Shown: positions 1 to 8,452 of the stretch, piece by piece
Numbering within the stretch: position 1 is the stretch's first letter
Layout of the letters: every line of letters starts with the position of its first letter
NCBI RefSeq assembly: GCF_024611995.1
Contig: NZ_CP102509.1
Coordinates: 2,542,001-2,606,000, forward strand
DNA: 64,000 nt
Direction: 5' to 3'
Origin: Streptomyces sp. NBC_00162
GTDB taxonomy: Bacteria > Actinomycetota > Actinomycetes > Streptomycetales > Streptomycetaceae
Translations under genes and position numbers: made by a program
The notes under the pieces: model-generated
What the model saw: the letters and a program-made list of their open reading frames with translations, nothing else
What the model was told of the DNA's origin: nothing
Database searches by the model: none

Positions 1-2
1 TG

Positions 3-1271
3 CCCGGCTCCGTCCGCGTCCCCGGCCACGCCGTCACCCCGGCCCGTCGGGCGCGGCTCTCGGCCCGCTTCCCGGGCGAGCGGCTGATCGTCCCGGCCGG
101 CGGGCTGAAGGTCCGCTCCAACGACTGCGACCACCGCTTCCGACCGCACAGCGCCTACGCCTGGCTGACGGGCCTGACCGGCGAGGACCAGGCGGGCCAC
201 GTCCTGGTCATGGAACCCTCGGGCCCGCACGCCCACGAGGCGGTGCTGTACCTGCGGCCGCGCTCGCCGCGGGCGGACGGGAACGAGGAGTTCTTCCGCG
301 ACCGCCGGTACGGGGAGTTCTGGGTGGGCCGCCGCCCGGACCTGGCGGAGGCGGAACGCCTCACCGGGATCCGCTGCGCGCACCTGGACCTGCTCGGGTC
401 CCCGGCCGGCCGCGACGCGTCCACCGACGCCGAACTCGCCGCCGCCCTCTCGGAGTTGCGCCTGGTGAAGGACGCCTGGGAGGTCGAGCAGCTCCAGCTG
501 GCGGTCGACCACACGACGGCGGGGTTCGAGGACGTCGTACGGGCACTGCCGCGCGCCCTGGCGCACCCGCGCGGGGAGCGGTGGATCGAGGGGGTCTTCG
601 GCCTGCGCGCCCGGGCCGAGGGCAACGGCACCGGGTACGAGACCATCGCGGCGTCCGGCGCGCACGCGTGCACGCTGCACTGGATCCGCAACGACGGCCG
701 GCTGAACGGGGACGAACTGCTGCTCCTGGACGCGGGCGTGGAGACGGACACCCTGTACACGGCGGACATCACCCGCACCCTCCCGCTGTCGGGCCGTTTC
801 ACCTCCGTCCAGCGGCAGGTGTACGAACTGGTCCTGGCCGCCCAGGAGGCGGGCATGGCCGCGCTGCGTCCCGGGGCGAGCTTCGGGGACTTCCACCGGG
901 CCGGGATGCGGGTGATCGCGGAGGGCCTGGCGGAGTGGGGCGTCCTGAAGGACGCGGCGGGCGACCTGCACCGGCGGTACACCCTGTGCAGCAGCGGGCA
1001 CATGCTGGGCCTGGACGTCCACGACTGCGCGAAGGCGCGGGCGGAGACCTACCTGGAAGGGGTCCTGGAGGAGGGTCAGGTCCTCACGGTGGAGCCGGGC
1101 CTGTACCTCCAGCCGGACGACGAGACCCTCCCGCCGGAGCTGCGCGGCATCGGGGTCCGCATCGAGGACGACCTGGTCATCACCGCGGACGGCGCCCGCC
1201 TGATGTCGGGCGCCCTGCCCCGCACGGTGGCGGGGATCGAGGAGTGGATGGGCCGCCTGCTGGAGGGCTAA
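3..1271 (+). CDS. pepP: Xaa-Pro aminopeptidase (M24 family), 5' end cut by window
   Basis: This is a cytosolic metallopeptidase that removes N-terminal residues preceding proline. The frame is open from base 3, before the first in-frame ATG at 210, and the upstream residues (SNDCDHRFRPHSAYAWLTGL) look like a real aminopeptidase P N-terminal domain, so the gene begins left of the window. The pita-bread catalytic domain shows the metal-ligand signatures in order: LLLDAGVETDTLYTADITRT with two Asp, CSSGHMLGLDVHD with His, LTVEPGLY with Glu, and GIGVRIEDD with Glu. All five expected metal ligands are present, so the enzyme should be active. It ends 4 bases into the convergent LysR gene. The family is certain; the symbol is the usual one for it. 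Confidence 0.93.
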   Translation, partial: PGSVRVPGHAVTPARRARLSARFPGERLIVPAGGLKVRSNDCDHRFRPHSAYAWLTGLTGEDQAGHVLVMEPSGPHAHEAVLYLRPRSPRADGNEEFFRDRRYGEFWVGRRPDLAEAERLTGIRCAHLDLLGSPAGRDASTDAELAAALSELRLVKDAWEVEQLQLAVDHTTAGFEDVVRALPRALAHPRGERWIEGVFGLRARAEGNGTGYETIAASGAHACTLHWIRNDGRLNGDELLLLDAGVETDTLYTADITRTLPLSGRFTSVQRQVYELVLAAQEAGMAALRPGASFGDFHRAGMRVIAEGLAEWGVLKDAAGDLHRRYTLCSSGHMLGLDVHDCAKARAETYLEGVLEEGQVLTVEPGLYLQPDDETLPPELRGIGVRIEDDLVITADGARLMSGALPRTVAGIEEWMGRLLEG

Positions 1272-2176
1272 CCGCTGATCGGGGCGGTGAGGCGGGTGGT
1301 GAGTTCCTCGACGAAGGCCTCGAGGTGGGGCGGGCGCGGCCCGGTCCGGGTGGCGCAGAACCACGTACGGGTCAGCGGCTGCTCGCCGATGCGGACCAGC
1401 GCGAGGCCGTGCGAGGACACGTAGGGGGCGGCCACCCAGTTGGGGAGCACCGTCACGCCCTGGCCGCCCGCCACCATCTCGATCACCAGGTCCGTCACCA
1501 CCGGCATGGTGGTGATCCGGCCGGGCCGGGCCCCGGCCGGGATCGGCAGCGGCATCGACGGGATGCGGTTCTGGTCGTAGCCGTCGTAGAGGACCAGGTC
1601 GGCGCCGTCGAAATCACGGGCGGTCAGGTGCCCGCGGGAGGCCCACGGGTGTCCGGCGGGCACCACGGCCATCATCTCGTCGTCGAACAGCTTGGTCAGG
1701 GACACCCGGTCCATCTGCAGGTCCGGCTTGGTGACCAGCGCGACGTCGACCAGGTCGGCCAGCAGCGCCGGGATCGGGGCGTCGTCGGCGACGGCCTCGA
1801 TGCGCACGTCGATGTCCGGCTCGCGCTCGCGGAAAGCCCGCAGGACGGGCGGCAGCCACGGGAAGGTGGTGCTGCACTGCGCGGTGAAGCGGACCCGCCG
1901 GCCGTGCCCGTCGCGGATCTCCCGCAGGTCACGGGAGGCCGACTCCAGTTCGCCGAGGATCTGGCGGGCGGCGACCAGCAGCCGGCGGCCCGCCGCGTTG
2001 GGCACCAGGCGGCGGCCCTTGCGGTCGAAGAGCTGCATGCCGAGGCGGGCCTCGAGCCGGGTGAGCCGCTGGCTGAGGGCCGGCTGGCTCACGTACAGCC
2101 GCTCGGCGGCGGCCGTCAGCGAGCCGGCCTCGGCCGTGGCGTCGAGGAGCTCCAGGTCACGCAGGTCCACATCCAT
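1268..2176 (-). CDS. LysR-family transcriptional regulator
   Basis: This 302-residue protein has the normal LysR length. The N-terminal winged helix-turn-helix (DLELLDATAEAGSLTAAAERLYVSQPALSQRLTRLEARLG) covers about residues 6-45, and a periplasmic-binding-like effector domain fills the rest (for example GAYDGYDQNRIPS-type and VTVLPNWVAAPY segments). It is divergent from a short-chain dehydrogenase/tautomerase pair, which is the classic layout for a LysR gene that controls its neighbour. Two inverted repeats lie in the shared promoter, and one overlaps its own start codon, which would suit autorepression. The effector is not evident. The stop overlaps the end of the peptidase gene by 4 bases. 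Confidence 0.93.
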   Translation of the reverse strand: MDVDLRDLELLDATAEAGSLTAAAERLYVSQPALSQRLTRLEARLGMQLFDRKGRRLVPNAAGRRLLVAARQILGELESASRDLREIRDGHGRRVRFTAQCSTTFPWLPPVLRAFREREPDIDVRIEAVADDAPIPALLADLVDVALVTKPDLQMDRVSLTKLFDDEMMAVVPAGHPWASRGHLTARDFDGADLVLYDGYDQNRIPSMPLPIPAGARPGRITTMPVVTDLVIEMVAGGQGVTVLPNWVAAPYVSSHGLALVRIGEQPLTRTWFCATRTGPRPPHLEAFVEELTTRLTAPISG

Positions 2177-2235
2177 AACCTGGGATTATCACACGCTCCA
2201 ATCTACGTCGTGGTGTTATGGGTTGAGGGTTCATA
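2175..2235. promoter_or_regulatory. Candidate LysR operators in divergent promoter
   Basis: Two dyads lie between the LysR start and the SDR gene. ATAACCTGGGATTAT at 2175-2189 overlaps the regulator start. TATG, an 11-base spacer, then CATA at 2217-2235 has the spacing of the T-N11-A LysR box. Function is inferred from position and symmetry only. Confidence 0.4.
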
Positions 2236-2294
2236 GGTTCTTGGGTGTCAGCCGGACGAACGAGTCCGCCGATCCGCCCCGAAAGGCACCCACC

Positions 2295-3023
2295 ATGACC
2301 ACTGCTCTCATCACCGGATCCTCCAGCGGCATCGGCCTGGACATCGCCCGGGCCTTCCTGGCGAGCGGCGCGAACGTCGTCCTGAACGGCCGCGATGCCG
2401 ACCGCCTCGCCAAGACCGCCGCCGGCCTCGGCCATCCGGAGCGGACCGCGTGGGTCGCGGGCAGCATCGCCGAGCGGGAGACCGGCGAGGCCCTCGTCCG
2501 TACGGCTCTGGAGCGCTTCGGCCGCATCGACGTCCTGGTCAACAACGCCGGCACCTTCGCCTCCAAGCCCTTCACCGAGGTCACGGAGGACGAACTCGAC
2601 GGCTTCCTGACGGGCAACCTCAAGGGCACCTACCTCACCACCCAGGCCGTGGTGCGGGCGCTGCGCGCGCAGGGCGAGGGCGGCAGCATCGTCAACATCG
2701 GCACCGTCCTGGTGGACCACGGGCTGGCCGGCTTCCCGGCCAGTGCGCCGGTGGTCAGCAAGGCCGGTGTGCACGGGCTGACCACGAGCCTGGCCGCCGA
2801 GCTGGCGGCCGACGGCATCCGCGTCAACCTCGTCTCGCCCGGCATCATCCGCACCCCGCTGCACGAGGGCGCCGACGTGGACACCTTCGGCGGGCTCGCC
2901 CTCCTCAACCGGGTCGGGGAGGCCTCCGAGATCGCCGAAGCGGTGCTGTACCTCGCGGGCGCCGGCTTCGTGACCGGCCACGCCCTGCGCGTGGACGGCG
3001 GCCACGTCACGGGCCGCTCCTGA
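2295..3023 (+). CDS. Short-chain dehydrogenase/reductase (SDR)
   Basis: This 242-residue classical SDR is an NAD(P)-dependent oxidoreductase of unknown substrate. It carries the TGSSSGIG cofactor loop near the N-terminus, NNAG (VLVNNAGTF), and a C-terminal GHALRVDGGH segment. The catalytic region is unusual: the expected Ser-Tyr-Lys motif reads PASAPVVSKAGVHGL, with the Lys kept and the position four residues before it occupied by Pro-Val rather than Tyr. I chose the ATG at 2295 because homology starts there and a GAAAGG ribosome site precedes it; the frame is open further upstream only as a shadow of the LysR gene. A tautomerase follows 39 bases later, probably in the same transcript. Confidence 0.9.
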   Translation: MTTALITGSSSGIGLDIARAFLASGANVVLNGRDADRLAKTAAGLGHPERTAWVAGSIAERETGEALVRTALERFGRIDVLVNNAGTFASKPFTEVTEDELDGFLTGNLKGTYLTTQAVVRALRAQGEGGSIVNIGTVLVDHGLAGFPASAPVVSKAGVHGLTTSLAAELAADGIRVNLVSPGIIRTPLHEGADVDTFGGLALLNRVGEASEIAEAVLYLAGAGFVTGHALRVDGGHVTGRS

Positions 3024-3062
3024 CCACCCCTGCCTTCCCTCCCTTACGAAAGGACTTCCACC

Positions 3063-3269
3063 ATGCCGTACGTCAACGTCAAGATCACCCGTGAAGGCGC
3101 CACCGCCGCCCAGAAGGCCGAGATCATCGCCGGTGTCACCGACCTGCTGGTCAAGGTCCTCGACAAGGACCCGGCCACCACCTTCGTCCTCATCGACGAG
3201 GTCGCGCTGGAGGACTGGGGCGTGGCCGGCGTCCCCACGGACGAGTACCGCCGCCGCCCCCGCGGCTAG
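3063..3269 (+). CDS. 4-oxalocrotonate tautomerase family protein
   Basis: This 68-residue protein begins Met-Pro, so Met removal would expose the catalytic N-terminal Pro that defines the tautomerase family. The body (PYVNVKITREGATAAQKAEIIAGVTDLL) matches the beta-alpha-beta fold of small subunits that assemble as hexamers or dimers. It probably isomerises an enol/keto or unsaturated acid. A strong GAAAGGA site lies upstream. It sits 39 bases behind the SDR gene and is likely co-transcribed under the divergent LysR regulator. The substrate is unknown. Confidence 0.9.
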   Translation: MPYVNVKITREGATAAQKAEIIAGVTDLLVKVLDKDPATTFVLIDEVALEDWGVAGVPTDEYRRRPRG

Positions 3270-3281
3270 GCCACCGGGGGC

Positions 3282-3470
3282 TGCCGCTGCGCGGGGCGAT
3301 CCCCCACCCCGCCCCTTCTCCCCCAGCTACCGCTGGGAGGTGCCCCCAGAAACCGGGCTCCGCCCGGACCCGCGCCTGGCAGGCTGCACCAGCCGAAATC
3401 CAGCCCCGCCGGCGTTTGAGGCGCGGGGTCTGGGGCGGAGCCCCAGCAGCGGCGCCGCAGGGGCAAAGCG
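3282..3470. repeat. Dispersed GC-rich intergenic repeat, copy A
   Basis: This noncoding block contains CTGCCGCTGCGCGGGG, CCCCAGCTACCGCTGGGAGG, TGCCCCCAGAAACCGGGCTC and, near the end, GGGGTCTGGGGCGGAGCCCC. The same words occur in the same order at 32663-32935, and the last hairpin recurs in short form at 38289-38341. It sits between convergent genes, where hairpins such as CTGGGGCGGAGCCCCAG could act as a terminator. Confidence 0.8.
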
Positions 3471-3471
3471 G

Positions 3472-3870
3472 CTACGGTAGGACGGCCACACCGTCGAGTT
3501 CGACCAGCGCCTGGTCGTCCCAGAGGCGGACCACCCCGATCACGGCCATCGCCGGATAGTCGCGGCCCGCCAACCTCCGCCAGATCCCACCGAGTTCGCC
3601 GGCGCAGCCCCGGTACGCCGCCACGTCCACCGCGTAGACGGTGACACGGGCCAGGTCCCCCGGGGCCCCGCCGGACTCCGCGAGCGCCGTCAGCAGGTTG
3701 GACAGGGCCCGCTCGAACTGCTCCGGCAGGGTCTCGCCCACCACCTTGCCCGAGGCGTCCAGCGCCGTCTGGCCGGCCAGGAACACCAGCCTGGAACCGG
3801 TCGCCGCCACCGCGTGCGAGAAGCCGGTCGGCGGCGACAGCTCCGCCGGGTTGATCCGCTCGAGGCTCAT
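3472..3870 (-). CDS. RidA/YjgF-family protein, catalytic Arg apparently absent
   Basis: This 132-residue protein has the RidA (YjgF/YER057c/UK114) fold, with LVFLAGQTALDASGKVVGETLPEQFERALSNL near the N-terminus. Active RidA proteins hydrolyse enamine/imine intermediates using an Arg in a P-A-R motif near the C-terminus. Here that segment reads YPAMAVIGVVRLWDDQ, so Met stands where Arg is expected, as in Rid subfamilies of unproven activity. Its start overlaps the acyl-CoA dehydrogenase stop by 4 bases, so the two are translationally coupled. RidA-like genes are known beside aromatic amino-acid catabolic genes, and here it lies beside a probable 2-aminobenzoate pathway. Confidence 0.88.
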   Translation of the reverse strand: MSLERINPAELSPPTGFSHAVAATGSRLVFLAGQTALDASGKVVGETLPEQFERALSNLLTALAESGGAPGDLARVTVYAVDVAAYRGCAGELGGIWRRLAGRDYPAMAVIGVVRLWDDQALVELDGVAVLP

Positions 3871-4994
3871 CGCGCGTCCACCCCCCGGTACAGCTCCTTC
3901 GCGATGATCGTGCGCTGCACCTCACTGGCCCCTTCGTAGATCCTGGGCGCCCGCACCTCCCGGTAGAGGTGCTCCAGCAGGTGCCCCCGCCGCAGGGCGA
4001 CCGCCCCGTGCAGCTGGACCGCGTGGTCCACCACGTACTGGGCGGTCTCCGTGGCCAGGAGTTTCGCCATCGCCGCCCGGCGCGGAACGTCCGGGGAGCC
4101 CCCGTCGTAGGCGCCGGCGGCCGCGTACACCAGCAGCCGGGCGGCCTCCGTGCGGGTGGCCATCTCGGCCACCCGGTGCGCCACCGCCTGGAGGTCGCTC
4201 AGCCGCCCGCCGAACGCGGCTCGGTCCGCCGTGTACGCGAGCGTCGCGTCGAGCGCGGCCCGCGCCATGCCCACCGCGAACGCCCCGACGCTCGGCCGGA
4301 AGAGGTTCAGCGTGTCCATCGCGACCCGGAAGCCCTGCCCGGGCTCACCGAGCAGGTCTTCGCGGCCCACGGGGACCCCGTCGAAGGCCAGCGAGCCGAT
4401 CGGATGCGGGGACAGCATGTCCAGTGCTTCGCCGGTCAGCCCGGGACGGTCCGCCGGGACCAGGAAGGCCGACACCCCCTTGGCCCCCGGCCCCTCCCCC
4501 GTCCGGGCGAACACGGTGTAGAAGTCCGCCTCGGGCGCGTTGGAGATCCAGCACTTCTCGCCGCCGAGCCGCCAGCCGCCACCGGAATCGGGGGTGGCCG
4601 CCAGCGCCAGCGCCGCCGCGTCCGAACCGGCCCCCGGCTCGCTCAGGGCGAAGGCCGCCACCGCCCGCCCGGCACGCACCTGCGGCAGCCATCGCTCGCG
4701 CTGCGCCTCGCTGCCCGCCCGCAGCACCGGGTACGCCCCCAGCCCCTGCAGGGCGAGCGCCGTCTCGGCCTCCGTGCAGCCGTAGGCGAGCGACTCCCGC
4801 AGCAGGCACAGTTCCAGCGCGCCCGAGGCGAACACCCGCTCCAGCAGGCCCAGCTCCCCCAGCGCCGCGAGCAGCGGCCGGTTGACCCGCCCCGGTTCCC
4901 CCTTCTCGGCCAGCGGCCTCAGCCGGTCGGCCGCCAGTGCGCGCAACTGCCCGCACCAGTCCTCCTGGTCCACCCCGAGCGCGAATCCGGTCAT
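3867..4994 (-). CDS. Acyl-CoA dehydrogenase
   Basis: This 375-residue FAD enzyme introduces an alpha,beta double bond into an acyl-CoA. The flavin-binding middle domain is recognisable (FALSEPGAGSDAAAL; CWISNAPEADFY), and the catalytic Glu lies in the C-terminal RIYEGASEVQRTIIAKELY. It is the first gene of a minus-strand pair with the RidA-like gene, divergent from the aryl-CoA ligase at 5109. Within an aromatic acyl-CoA locus it probably acts on a ring-derived or beta-oxidation intermediate, but the sequence alone does not fix the substrate. Confidence 0.92.
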   Translation of the reverse strand: MTGFALGVDQEDWCGQLRALAADRLRPLAEKGEPGRVNRPLLAALGELGLLERVFASGALELCLLRESLAYGCTEAETALALQGLGAYPVLRAGSEAQRERWLPQVRAGRAVAAFALSEPGAGSDAAALALAATPDSGGGWRLGGEKCWISNAPEADFYTVFARTGEGPGAKGVSAFLVPADRPGLTGEALDMLSPHPIGSLAFDGVPVGREDLLGEPGQGFRVAMDTLNLFRPSVGAFAVGMARAALDATLAYTADRAAFGGRLSDLQAVAHRVAEMATRTEAARLLVYAAAGAYDGGSPDVPRRAAMAKLLATETAQYVVDHAVQLHGAVALRRGHLLEHLYREVRAPRIYEGASEVQRTIIAKELYRGVDAR

Positions 4995-5108
4995 CCGAAC
5001 ATCCCCGCTTCTATCGCGTCCTGTTGACTGCCGTCACCATCACGATACGCTCGTGCTGCACGGCCGGCTCCACCCCACCCGGGACCGTCGCAAGGGGGCG
5101 AACCCGCC

Positions 5109-6740
5109 TTGGATCTCAAGCCTTCCGCTCACGCCGACACCTTTGCGCGCGATCATCTGCCGCCCCCGGACACCTGGCCGGAACTCCTCTTCGAACTGCC
5201 CGAACTGGCCTATCCGGACCGCCTGAACTGCGCGGCCGAGCTGCTCGACGCCACCATCGCCCGGTTCGGGCCGGGCGGCGCCGATCGCCCCGCCTTCCGC
5301 AGCGCCGCGGGCGAGGTGTGGACGTACGGCGGGCTGCGCGAGCGCGTGGACCGCCTCGCCCACGTGCTGACCGTCGATCTCGGCGTCGTCCCCGGCAACC
5401 GGGTGCTCCTGCGCGGACCCACCGGCCCCTGGCTCGCCGCCTGCTGGCTCGCGGTGGTCAAGGCGGGCGCGGTGGCGGTCACCGTACTGCCCCAGCAGCG
5501 CGCCCAGGAGCTCGCCACTGTCTGCGCGATGGCCCGGGTGGGTCACGCCCTGTGCCATGCGGGCGTACTGGACGACCTGGTCAAGGCCGAGGTGCCGGGG
5601 CTGCGGATCACCGCGTACGGAGGCGAGGCCCCGGACGATCTGCTGCGCCTGGCCGAAGGGCATGCCGGCCGGCCGTTCCCCGCCGCCCCGACCTCCTGCG
5701 ACGACGTCGCCCTGATCGCCTTCACCTCGGGAACCACCGGACGGCCCAAGGGGTGCATGCACTTCCACCGCGACGTGCTCTCCGTCGCCGACACCTTCTC
5801 CCGCACCGTGCTGCGCCCCCGCCCTGACGACGTCTTCGCGGGCAGCCCGCCGCTCGGATTCACGTTCGGGCTGGGCGGGCTGGTCGTCTTCCCGCTGCGG
5901 GCCGGGGCGTCCGCGCTGCTGCTGGAGGAGGCCGGGCCCCGGCACCTGCTGCCCGCGCTCGCCGCGCACCGGGTGACGGTGCTGTTCACGGCGCCCACCG
6001 CGTACCGGGCGATGCTGGACGCGCTGGGCCCGTACGACGTGGGCATGTACGACCTCTCCGCACTGCGCCGCTGCGTCTCGGCCGGGGAGAACCTCCCCGC
6101 CGCGACCTGGCGGGCCTGGTACGAGCGCACCGGCCTGCGGATCATCAACGGCATCGGGGCCACGGAACTGCTGCACATCTTCATCTCCGCCGCCGACGAG
6201 GACATCCGTCCGGGTACCACCGGCCGGGTGGTCCCGGGCTGGCAGGCACGGGTGGTGGACCACTCCGGCCGCCCGGTCGCCGACAACGAGCCGGGCCTGC
6301 TGGCCGTGCGCGGCCCGGTGGGCTGCCGCTACCTGGCCGACCCACGGCAGGGGGAGTACGTACGGGGCGGCTGGAACCTGACCGGTGACACCTATGTACG
6401 CGATCCGGAGGGCTACTTCCGCTACGTCGCCCGCGCCGACGACATGATCATCTCGGCGGGGTACAACATCGCGGGCCCGGAGGTGGAGGAGGCCCTGCTG
6501 CGCCACCCGGACGTGGTGGAGGCCGCGGTGGTGGGCCGCCCGGACGAGCGACGCGGACAGGTCGTCGTGGCGTACACCGTCACACGTGAGGGTGTGGTGC
6601 TCACGGAGGAGGACCTGCGCACCTTCATGCGGACCGAACTGGCCCCCCACAAGTGCCCGCGCTCCTTCGTCTTCCTCCCCGCCCTCCCCCGGACCGCCAC
6701 GGGCAAGCTGCAACGGTTCATGCTGCGGGATCTAAAGTGA
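5109..6740 (+). CDS. Aryl-CoA ligase (benzoate/2-aminobenzoate-CoA ligase type)
   Basis: This 543-residue adenylate-forming ligase would activate an aromatic acid to its CoA thioester with ATP. The AMP-binding P-loop FTSGTTGRPKGCM is at about residues 205-217, the INGIGATELLHIF segment is the aromatic-acid ligase version of motif A5, GGWNLTGDTY is A7/A8, and the C-terminal PRTATGKLQRFMLR holds the A10 Lys. It resembles the benzoate-CoA ligase family more than medium-chain acyl ligases. The start is TTG with AAGGGGG upstream. A PaaX-type regulator follows 4 bases later. Taken with the monooxygenase/reductase fusion at 8453, 2-aminobenzoate is the favoured substrate and salicylate the alternative. 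Confidence 0.88.
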   Translation: MDLKPSAHADTFARDHLPPPDTWPELLFELPELAYPDRLNCAAELLDATIARFGPGGADRPAFRSAAGEVWTYGGLRERVDRLAHVLTVDLGVVPGNRVLLRGPTGPWLAACWLAVVKAGAVAVTVLPQQRAQELATVCAMARVGHALCHAGVLDDLVKAEVPGLRITAYGGEAPDDLLRLAEGHAGRPFPAAPTSCDDVALIAFTSGTTGRPKGCMHFHRDVLSVADTFSRTVLRPRPDDVFAGSPPLGFTFGLGGLVVFPLRAGASALLLEEAGPRHLLPALAAHRVTVLFTAPTAYRAMLDALGPYDVGMYDLSALRRCVSAGENLPAATWRAWYERTGLRIINGIGATELLHIFISAADEDIRPGTTGRVVPGWQARVVDHSGRPVADNEPGLLAVRGPVGCRYLADPRQGEYVRGGWNLTGDTYVRDPEGYFRYVARADDMIISAGYNIAGPEVEEALLRHPDVVEAAVVGRPDERRGQVVVAYTVTREGVVLTEEDLRTFMRTELAPHKCPRSFVFLPALPRTATGKLQRFMLRDLK

Positions 6741-6744
6741 AGCC

Positions 6745-7557
6745 GTGGTCGAGCAGCACACTCCGCGATCCCTGATCGTCACGTTCTACGGAGCCTACGG
6801 GCGGGCCTTCGAGGGCCCGGTCCCGGTGTCCGCGCTGGTCCGCCTGCTGGGCGCGGCCGGCGTGGACGCCCCGTCGGTCCGCTCGTCGGTGTCCCGGCTG
6901 AAGCGGCGCGGCTTCGTGCTGCCCGCGCGCGCGGCGGACGGTTCGGCGGCGTACGAGCTCTCCGCGGAGGCGCGGCAGCTGCTGGACGACGGCGACCGCC
7001 GGATCTACGGGACGCCGGCCGACGGGGCGGGGCCGGCTGACGACTGGCTGGTGGCCGTGTTCTCCGTCCCCGAGCAGGAGCGGCACAAGCGGCACCTGCT
7101 GCGCTCCCGCCTGGCCCGGCTCGGCTTCGGCACGGTGGCCCCGGGCGTGTGGATCGCCCCGGCCCGGCTGTACGGGGAGACGGAGCACACGCTGGAGCGG
7201 CTGCACCTGACGCCGTACGTGGAACTCTTCCGGGGCGCCCACCTCGGCTTCGCCCCGACCGCCGAGGCCGTGGCCCGCTGGTGGGACCTGACGGCCCTGG
7301 CCAAGCAGCACGAGGAGTTCCTCGACCTCCACGGACCCGCCTTGCGCGCCCTCCGGTCGGGCCCCGGGCCGACGCCGGAGGAGGCCTACCGCGGCTACCT
7401 CCTCTCCCTGGACAGCTGGCGCCGCCTGCCGTACGCCGACCCGGGCCTGCCGCGCGCACTCCTCCCCGCGGACTGGCCGGGCGACCGTGCGGCGGCGGTC
7501 TTCGCCGAACTGCACGCACGGCTGCGGGACCTGGGCGCGCGCTTCGCCGGGCAGTGA
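6745..7557 (+). CDS. PaaX-family transcriptional repressor
   Basis: This 270-residue protein matches PaaX, which represses phenylacetate genes until an aryl-CoA binds it. The N-terminal helix-turn-helix (SLIVTFYGAYGR; SVRSSVSRLKRRGFVLPA) is followed by the central and C-terminal PaaX domains (GVWIAPARLYG; FRGAHLGF; AYRGYLLSLDSWRRLPYADPGLP). It starts with GTG four bases after the CoA ligase stop, so it is translated with the enzyme whose product probably serves as its inducer. I infer that it controls the flanking aryl-CoA catabolic genes. Confidence 0.9.
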   Translation: MVEQHTPRSLIVTFYGAYGRAFEGPVPVSALVRLLGAAGVDAPSVRSSVSRLKRRGFVLPARAADGSAAYELSAEARQLLDDGDRRIYGTPADGAGPADDWLVAVFSVPEQERHKRHLLRSRLARLGFGTVAPGVWIAPARLYGETEHTLERLHLTPYVELFRGAHLGFAPTAEAVARWWDLTALAKQHEEFLDLHGPALRALRSGPGPTPEEAYRGYLLSLDSWRRLPYADPGLPRALLPADWPGDRAAAVFAELHARLRDLGARFAGQ

Positions 7558-7606
7558 CGCCGAAAACCCGCGTGCGCCGGGGCCCTTCGCCGCGCCAGGA
7601 TGGGCC

Positions 7607-8446
7607 ATGACTTGGACCTTCACCTCAGACTTGGCGGCCTATCTGGCCGCAGCGGGCCCGGCCGTGGCCGCACAGCCCGTGCCCAACACCCTCCTGCTGA
7701 CCGTGGCCGACGCGCTGGAGCGGCGCGGGCCGCACGCCTACGGGCCGGCCGACCCCCTCTTCGGCTGGTGGACCGGGGCCGACGGAACCGTCTCGGGGGC
7801 GCTACTGTGCACCCCTCCGTATCCGCTGCAGCTCGGTGCGCTGCCCGAGCAGGCGGTGCGGGCGCTGTCGGCCGCACTGGCCACCGAGCCGCTGCTCGCC
7901 GGGGTCAGCGGCATCAGCGCCCGGCGCCGCGACGCGGACGCGCTGGCCGGGGCGTGGGGGCGGCCGTTCCGGGTCGCCGAGGAGAACCGCCTGTACCGGC
8001 TGGCGGGGCTGACCGCCCCGGATCCCGCACCGGCCGGGCGGGCCCGGCCCGCCACCGGGGCGGATCTCCCGCTGCTGCTGGAGTGGATCGAGGCCTTCAA
8101 CTCGGAGGTGGGCCAGCCGGGCGAAGCCTCCGAAGCCGCCCTGCGCGACCGGATCTCCTACGGCGGCATCCTGCTCTGGGAGCACGACGGCGCCCCCGTC
8201 TCGCTGGCGTCCTTCTCCCGCCCGATCGGTTCGGCCGCCCGCGTCGGCCCCGTCTACACCCCGCCGGAGCTCCGCGGCCGCGGCTACGCCGCCGGGGTTA
8301 CGCACGCGGTGAGCGAAGCGGCGTACGCGGCGGGCGCCTCGGAGGTCCTGCTCTTCACGGACCTGGCCAACCCGACCAGCAACGGCATCTACCTGCGCCT
8401 GGGCTACACCCCGGTCGAGGACCGCGCCGAGGTCGCCCTGACGTAG
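7607..8446 (+). CDS. GNAT-family N-acetyltransferase
   Basis: This 279-residue protein has a C-terminal GNAT domain; the acetyl-CoA pyrophosphate loop is VYTPPELRGRGYAAGVTHAVS, followed by LFTDLANPTSNGIYLRLGYTPVED. The N-terminal half (about 130 residues) is a family-specific extension. The ATG at 7607 was chosen because the upstream frame is a shadow of the PaaX gene. The substrate is unknown. It lies between PaaX and the convergent monooxygenase, only 6 bases from the latter's stop, and has no evident link to aromatic catabolism. Confidence 0.87.
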   Translation: MTWTFTSDLAAYLAAAGPAVAAQPVPNTLLLTVADALERRGPHAYGPADPLFGWWTGADGTVSGALLCTPPYPLQLGALPEQAVRALSAALATEPLLAGVSGISARRRDADALAGAWGRPFRVAEENRLYRLAGLTAPDPAPAGRARPATGADLPLLLEWIEAFNSEVGQPGEASEAALRDRISYGGILLWEHDGAPVSLASFSRPIGSAARVGPVYTPPELRGRGYAAGVTHAVSEAAYAAGASEVLLFTDLANPTSNGIYLRLGYTPVEDRAEVALT

Positions 8447-8452
8447 CGGGCC

